Under the pieces are notes generated by a model, which was not told the origin of the DNA, did not search any database, and saw only the letters and a program-made list of their open reading frames with translations. Shown here piece by piece: positions 6,907 to 9,706 of a stretch of 9,706 nucleotides of DNA. The DNA is taken from contig CAKOZD010000029.1 in the NCBI GenBank assembly GCA_934131175.1, forward strand, positions 1 to 9,706, in the 5' to 3' direction. The stretch is from an uncultured Bacilli bacterium. GTDB taxonomy: Bacteria; Bacillota_I; Bacilli_A; RF39; UBA660. The first letter of the stretch is position 1; every line of letters starts with the position of its first letter. A program made the translations under genes and the position numbers.

Positions 6907-6930
6907 AATACGCAAATGTTGTGTTATAAT
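6902..6930 (+). promoter_or_regulatory. Extended -10 promoter for nrtR
   Basis: A perfect TATAAT (6925-6930) is preceded by TG at 6922-6923, forming an extended -10 element. TTTAAA (6902-6907) at 17 bp is a 4/6 match to the -35 consensus. The region lies between pncC and nrtR, and no 7-5-7 operator palindrome is present in it. The regulator could thus be made independently of repression of the main operon. Confidence 0.65.
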
Positions 6931-6955
6931 CAATTTGTGAATAAGAGGTGACTTT

Positions 6956-7783
6956 ATGAGTATTTATAAAAGTGAAGAGGAATTTTTAAAGAATTATAAT
7001 TCAGATGAATTTGATAAGTTATCTATGACAGCAGATATTTTACTTATAAGTGTATCTTCAGAGGAGAAAGAAAATTATCGTAAGACTGATAAGAAGATGA
7101 TGAGTATTTTACTTATTAAGAGAGATGATTATCCTTATAAAGATAGATGGTGTTTACCTGGAGGTTTTTTAAATCCTAAAACTGAAACTTTAGAAGAGTG
7201 TGCTAAAAGGGTATTAAAGAATGAAACTAATTTATCAGATATTTATTTAGAGCAACTTTATACTTATGATGCAGTTGATAGAGACCCTAGACTTAGAGTC
7301 GTTTCTACTTCATATATTGCTTTAGTAGATAAGGAAAGATTAAGTAAAGATTTGAATCCAAATGCTTCTTGGTTTGATGTAACTCTTGTTGAAGAGAAGA
7401 ATAATGTTGTTGATATTATACTTGATAATAAGAGTGAAATACTTCATTTAACTATTAAAAAGACATTACGTGAAAAAACAACAGATAGATATCAATTTAG
7501 TTCTAATAATAAAGTTTTAGCATTTGATCATGATTTAGTAGTACTTGCTGGACTTGAGAGAATAAAGAATAAAGTTAATTATACGGATATAGTATTTAAT
7601 ATGATGCCTGAATACTTTACTTTAGGTGAACTTCAAAACGTATATGAAGTTATTCTTGGTAAGAAGTTACTTGCTCCTGCTTTTAGAAGAATTATTGTAG
7701 ATAAAGTAGAAAAGACTAACAAAGTAACTTCTGGTGATGGTCATAGACCTTCAGCTTTATTTAAATATAAAAAACATAAATAA
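6956..7783 (+). CDS. nrtR: NrtR-type transcriptional regulator (degenerate Nudix plus winged helix)
   Basis: NrtR proteins repress NAD-metabolism genes and respond to NAD derivatives such as ADP-ribose. The 275-aa protein has an N-terminal Nudix fold (about 20-165), including RWCLPGGFLNP and LYTYDAVDRDPRLRVVSTSY, typical of this family. Its Nudix box is broken: where the consensus reads REUXEEXGU the protein reads RVLKNETNL (85-93), keeping R85 and E90 but losing two acidic residues and the Gly. Hydrolysis is therefore unlikely and ligand sensing likely. The C-terminal part (about 185-275) carries the family winged helix, with LAFDHD, YFTLGELQNVYEVILGK, FRRII and a GDGHRPSALFKY end. ATG 6956 follows AGAGGTG (6944-6950). 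It sits between the two NAD units, with its own promoter upstream and a terminator after it. The palindromes at 942, 994 and 7825 are its probable targets. Confidence 0.92.
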   Translation: MSIYKSEEEFLKNYNSDEFDKLSMTADILLISVSSEEKENYRKTDKKMMSILLIKRDDYPYKDRWCLPGGFLNPKTETLEECAKRVLKNETNLSDIYLEQLYTYDAVDRDPRLRVVSTSYIALVDKERLSKDLNPNASWFDVTLVEEKNNVVDIILDNKSEILHLTIKKTLREKTTDRYQFSSNNKVLAFDHDLVVLAGLERIKNKVNYTDIVFNMMPEYFTLGELQNVYEVILGKKLLAPAFRRIIVDKVEKTNKVTSGDGHRPSALFKYKKHK

Positions 7784-7814
7784 TATATAAGATTTATTTT
7801 ATATATTATTTTTT
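7778..7814 (+). terminator. A/T-only intrinsic terminator after nrtR
   Basis: Bases 7778-7790 pair perfectly with 7799-7811 (13 bp, all A-T) around an 8-nt loop, and the right arm ends in a run of six T's (7809-7814). The stem overlaps the nrtR stop codon. Low stability means some read-through into nadD is plausible. Confidence 0.6.
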
Positions 7815-7824
7815 AAAAATATGT

Positions 7825-7843
7825 TATTAATAAAATGTTAATA
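7825..7843 (+). promoter_or_regulatory. Putative NAD-regulon operator, copy 3, over a weak nadD promoter
   Basis: TATTAAT, spacer AAAAT and GTTAATA have the same arms as copy 1. TAAAAT (7831-7836) occupies the same place within the site as TATAAT does in copy 1 and is the best -10 candidate. No convincing -35 lies 16-18 bp upstream, so the promoter part is weak. Confidence 0.65.
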
Positions 7844-7859
7844 AGAAAGGAATAAAAAT

Positions 7860-8420
7860 ATGAAAATAGGAATATTTATTGGTAGTTTTAATCCACCACA
7901 TTTGGGACACTTAGATATGATGAATTATTTATTAGATAAAAGAATCGTAGATAAGGTTTGTGTTGTTCCTACTGGAAATTATTGGGATAAAAATAATTTA
8001 ATTGATATAAGTGCAAGAATTGATATGCTTAAGTTTTATGAGAATGATAATATTTTTGTAGATAGTATTAATAATAATTATCAATATACATATCAGTTAA
8101 TGAGAAGACTTAGTGAGGTATATAAGAATGATGAATTATATTTAGTAATTGGTGCTGATAATATTATTAATTTTGATAAGTGGAAAAACTATGAAGAGTT
8201 ACTTAGTTATAACATTATTATTATGAATAGAGGTAATGTTGATATTTTAAAGTACATTCTTAAGTTTAAAGGTAAGTTTAATGTAATAAGTGATTATAAA
8301 TTTATAGATATTTCTTCTACTGAGATTCGTCGTGATGTTTATAAGTATAAGAAGTATTTAGATGATAGAGTTTTTAAATATATTATAGACAATAAATTAT
8401 ATGGAGGTAGTTATGAGTAA
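7860..8420 (+). CDS. nadD: Nicotinate-nucleotide adenylyltransferase
   Basis: It transfers AMP from ATP to NaMN, giving nicotinate adenine dinucleotide, the substrate of the NadE encoded upstream. The 186-aa length is normal for bacterial NadD. The nucleotidyltransferase signature GSFNPPHLGH is at residues 8-17. VIGADNIINFDKW (96-108) is the family segment after the central sheet, and ISSTEIRRDV at 151-160 is the C-terminal (S/T)STxIR motif. ATG 7860 follows AAAGGA (7846-7851). The gene is separated from nrtR by a weak terminator and has its own operator candidate, so it starts a second unit. Its last 8 bases overlap prs. It supplies the step missing from the first operon, so the two units must be expressed together for salvage to work. 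Confidence 0.95.
   Translation: MKIGIFIGSFNPPHLGHLDMMNYLLDKRIVDKVCVVPTGNYWDKNNLIDISARIDMLKFYENDNIFVDSINNNYQYTYQLMRRLSEVYKNDELYLVIGADNIINFDKWKNYEELLSYNIIIMNRGNVDILKYILKFKGKFNVISDYKFIDISSTEIRRDVYKYKKYLDDRVFKYIIDNKLYGGSYE
8403..8408 (+). promoter_or_regulatory. SD GGAGGT fixing the prs start at ATG 8413
   Basis: GGAGGT lies 4 nt before ATG 8413, within the end of nadD. The in-frame ATG at 8401 overlaps this SD and lacks one of its own, and starting at 8413 yields a normal N-terminus. Confidence 0.8.
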
Positions 8421-9486
8421 TTTAAGAATTGTATGTATGGATAATATTTTGGAGATAGGTAAGAGTGTTGATAAATTTTTGATGAGTAAAAATAAAGTTA
8501 AGAGTTCTTATCTTATGAATGTTAAAAGAGATAGATTTAATAATGGTGAAGGTAAATTTACTATTTTAGAATCTATTAGAGATAAGGATGTATTTATATT
8601 ATCTGATGTTGGAAATTATGGTGTTACTTATAATATGCATGGTATTGATGTACCAATGGGTCCTGATGAACATTTTCAAGATATAAAAAGATGTATAAGT
8701 GCAATGTCAGGGTATGCTAAGAGGATTGTTCTTGTTATGCCACTTTTATATCAGTCAAGACAAGATAAGAGAAATGGAAGAGAGAGTTTAGATTGTGCGA
8801 TGGCATTAAAGGAATTAGAAAATTTAGGAGTTGATCATATCGTTACGATAGATGCACATGATGCGAATGTATGTAATGCTATTCCAAATATTCCTTTTGA
8901 AAATTTTTTTCCAGCAAATATAGTTTTAGAAGAGTTAATTGAGAAGGAAGATATTTCTAATTTACTTGTTATTAGTCCTGATGTTGGTGCTATGCAAAGA
9001 GCGAGATTTTATGCAGATATGTTAAGAGTAAATGTTGGTTTATTTTATAAAAGACGTGATTTAACAAAAGTAGTTAACGGAAAGAATCCAATTATTGAGC
9101 ATGCATATTTAGGTTCATCAGTTGAGGGTAAAACTTGTATTGTAGTAGATGATATGATTGCATCTGGTTCTTCAATGATAGAGGTTGGGGAGAGATTAAA
9201 AGAGTTAGGTGCAAAGAAAGTATATTTTATTACAACGTTTTCTTTATTTACTGCAGGAATTGATGTTTTTAATGAGGCTTATAAAAATGGTATATTTGAA
9301 AAGCTTTATACAACAAATTTAAGTTATATTCCAGATGAGTACAAAAAATTTGATTGGTTAAATGTAGTTGATTGCTCTAGAAGAATAGGTGAAATTATTG
9401 ATAATATTCATAAGAGTAAATCTCTTTCTAAGTTATCTAATGATAATGAGAAAGTTATTAAGTTATTGGAAGGAAAAATTAAATAA
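8413..9486 (+). CDS. prs: Ribose-phosphate pyrophosphokinase (PRPP synthetase), divergent long form
   Basis: It makes PRPP from ribose 5-phosphate and ATP. Recognisable elements are the flexible ATP loop SRQDKRNGRES (115-125), TIDAHD (145-150) in place of the common T(V)DLHA, ISPDVGAMQRAR (187-198), and the PRPP-binding loop VVDDMIASGSSM (244-255), normally VDDxxDTGGT. At 357 aa it is longer than the roughly 315 aa of classical Prs. The extra length includes a segment near residues 66-90 (YGVTYNMHGIDVPMGPDEHF) and a C-terminal extension rich in Lys and Ser. It overlaps nadD by 8 nt, so the pair is co-translated. The setting suggests a Prs dedicated to feeding PncB, perhaps using ribose 5-phosphate from the Nudix enzyme. 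Whether the genome also has a housekeeping prs cannot be seen here. Confidence 0.92.
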   Translation: MSNLRIVCMDNILEIGKSVDKFLMSKNKVKSSYLMNVKRDRFNNGEGKFTILESIRDKDVFILSDVGNYGVTYNMHGIDVPMGPDEHFQDIKRCISAMSGYAKRIVLVMPLLYQSRQDKRNGRESLDCAMALKELENLGVDHIVTIDAHDANVCNAIPNIPFENFFPANIVLEELIEKEDISNLLVISPDVGAMQRARFYADMLRVNVGLFYKRRDLTKVVNGKNPIIEHAYLGSSVEGKTCIVVDDMIASGSSMIEVGERLKELGAKKVYFITTFSLFTAGIDVFNEAYKNGIFEKLYTTNLSYIPDEYKKFDWLNVVDCSRRIGEIIDNIHKSKSLSKLSNDNEKVIKLLEGKIK

Positions 9487-9492
9487 ATTTTT
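9474..9492 (+). terminator. Weak A/T hairpin and T-run after prs
   Basis: AAAAATT (9474-9480) pairs with AATTTTT (9486-9492) across a 5-nt loop spanning the stop codon, and a T-run forms the right arm. It has no G-C pairs, so efficiency is doubtful. No better terminator is seen before 9600. Confidence 0.35.
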
Positions 9493-9500
9493 TAATATTG

Positions 9501-9605
9501 CTAAGTTTCTTTTTCTAATAATTTTTCTATTTTGATTTGTAGAATATAAGTTTCAAAAATACTAAATCTGTCTATATTACTTTGTTTGTTTTTGTAAATG
9601 TGCAA
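9501..9605 (-). other. Short minus-strand frame, possible gene remnant
   Basis: A 34-codon frame from TTG (9605) to TAG (9501-9503) reads LHIYKNKQ, then SNIDRFSIFETYILQIKIEK, then LLEKET. Its amphipathic helical character looks protein-like, but there is no SD and no ATG, and it is preceded in frame by a stop. I do not recognise it. It could be the 3' end of a decayed gene or chance in AT-rich DNA. Confidence 0.2.
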
Positions 9606-9610
9606 TTTGT

Positions 9611-9682
9611 TTTAATTTATAAAGTTTGCTATATTGCCTCCTAGAAAGGAGGTGATTTTATAGTAAACCTTATCGATTATAA
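9611..9682 (+). promoter_or_regulatory. Long imperfect hairpin carrying an extended SD, type I toxin-like leader
   Basis: The core stem CCTCCT/AGGAGG (9637-9642 with 9647-9652, loop AGAA) continues outward with two wobbles and two A-T pairs (9633-9636 region). A 3-nt bulge follows at 9656-9658. Beyond it, 14 of 15 positions pair between 9619-9633 and 9659-9673, with weaker pairing out to about 9611/9682. The right arm contains TAGAAAGGAGGTGAT (9642-9656), fully complementary to the usual 16S rRNA 3' end. At 9660 an ATA stands where ATG would be expected, opening a frame IVNLIDYKFKCLYDL that runs off the window. Sequestered, over-long SDs are known in type I toxin mRNAs of Firmicutes. Applying that here is inference, and a mobile-element end or other structured RNA is possible. 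Confidence 0.5.
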
Positions 9683-9706
9683 ATTTAAGTGTCTATATGA
9701 TTTAAA

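Noticed and set aside
9487..9610. Promoter for the terminal hairpin element
   Set aside because: Several TTGATT-like and TATAAA-like strings exist, but none combine a good -35 and -10 at 16-18 bp spacing.
9642..9656. Fragment of a minus-strand 16S rRNA 3' end
   Set aside because: The match stops at the anti-SD core; the next bases do not continue with the conserved 16S helix 45 sequence, so it is better read as an extended SD on the + strand.

Overview
The window is strongly AT-rich. Its codon use favours AGA, ATA and TTA, all genes lie on the + strand, spacing is tight and there are frequent purine-rich Shine-Dalgarno (SD) sequences. This suggests a low-GC Firmicutes or Mollicutes-related bacterium, possibly an uncultivated gut lineage; that placement is inferred from composition and gene style only. 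None of the eleven protein genes ends in TGA, and tryptophan is written TGG.

Region 1 (1-807) holds the 3' end of a gene made of 29-residue helical repeats, two of them nearly identical at DNA level. A small overlapping ORF of unknown function follows. The two frames meet at a run of eight A's, so they may be one gene separated by a frameshift or joined by slippage. A clear intrinsic terminator lies at 852-885.

Region 2 (925-9486) is a nearly complete NAD(P) salvage regulon. A textbook sigma-A-type promoter drives pncA (nicotinamidase), pncB (nicotinate phosphoribosyltransferase), an ADP-ribose-type Nudix hydrolase, nadE (glutamine-dependent NAD synthetase), nadK (NAD kinase) and pncC (NMN amidase). 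Next comes nrtR, a regulator with a degenerate Nudix domain fused to a C-terminal winged helix, which has its own extended -10 promoter. After an A/T-only terminator, nadD (NaMN adenylyltransferase) and prs (PRPP synthetase) form a second transcription unit. Together they convert nicotinamide, nicotinate or NMN to NaMN, NaAD, NAD and NADP. The Nudix enzyme can return ADP-ribose to ribose 5-phosphate, which Prs turns into PRPP for PncB. No nadA, nadB or nadC is seen here, so this cluster encodes salvage rather than de novo synthesis.

The main regulatory observation is a 7-5-7 palindrome, TATTAAY-N5-GTTAATA. It occurs twice before pncA (942-960 over the -10 box, and 994-1012 in the leader) and once before nadD (7825-7843, over the equivalent -10 position), but not before nrtR. 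It is the best candidate for this regulator's operator. A separate GC-rich palindrome sits at the pncA transcription start.

Region 3 (9487-9706) has no confident gene. It contains a hairpin of about 55-70 nt whose right arm carries a 15-base perfect complement to the 16S rRNA 3' end. An ATA stands where a start codon would be expected, which resembles the leader of a type I toxin mRNA. A short minus-strand frame that looks like a gene remnant lies beside it.
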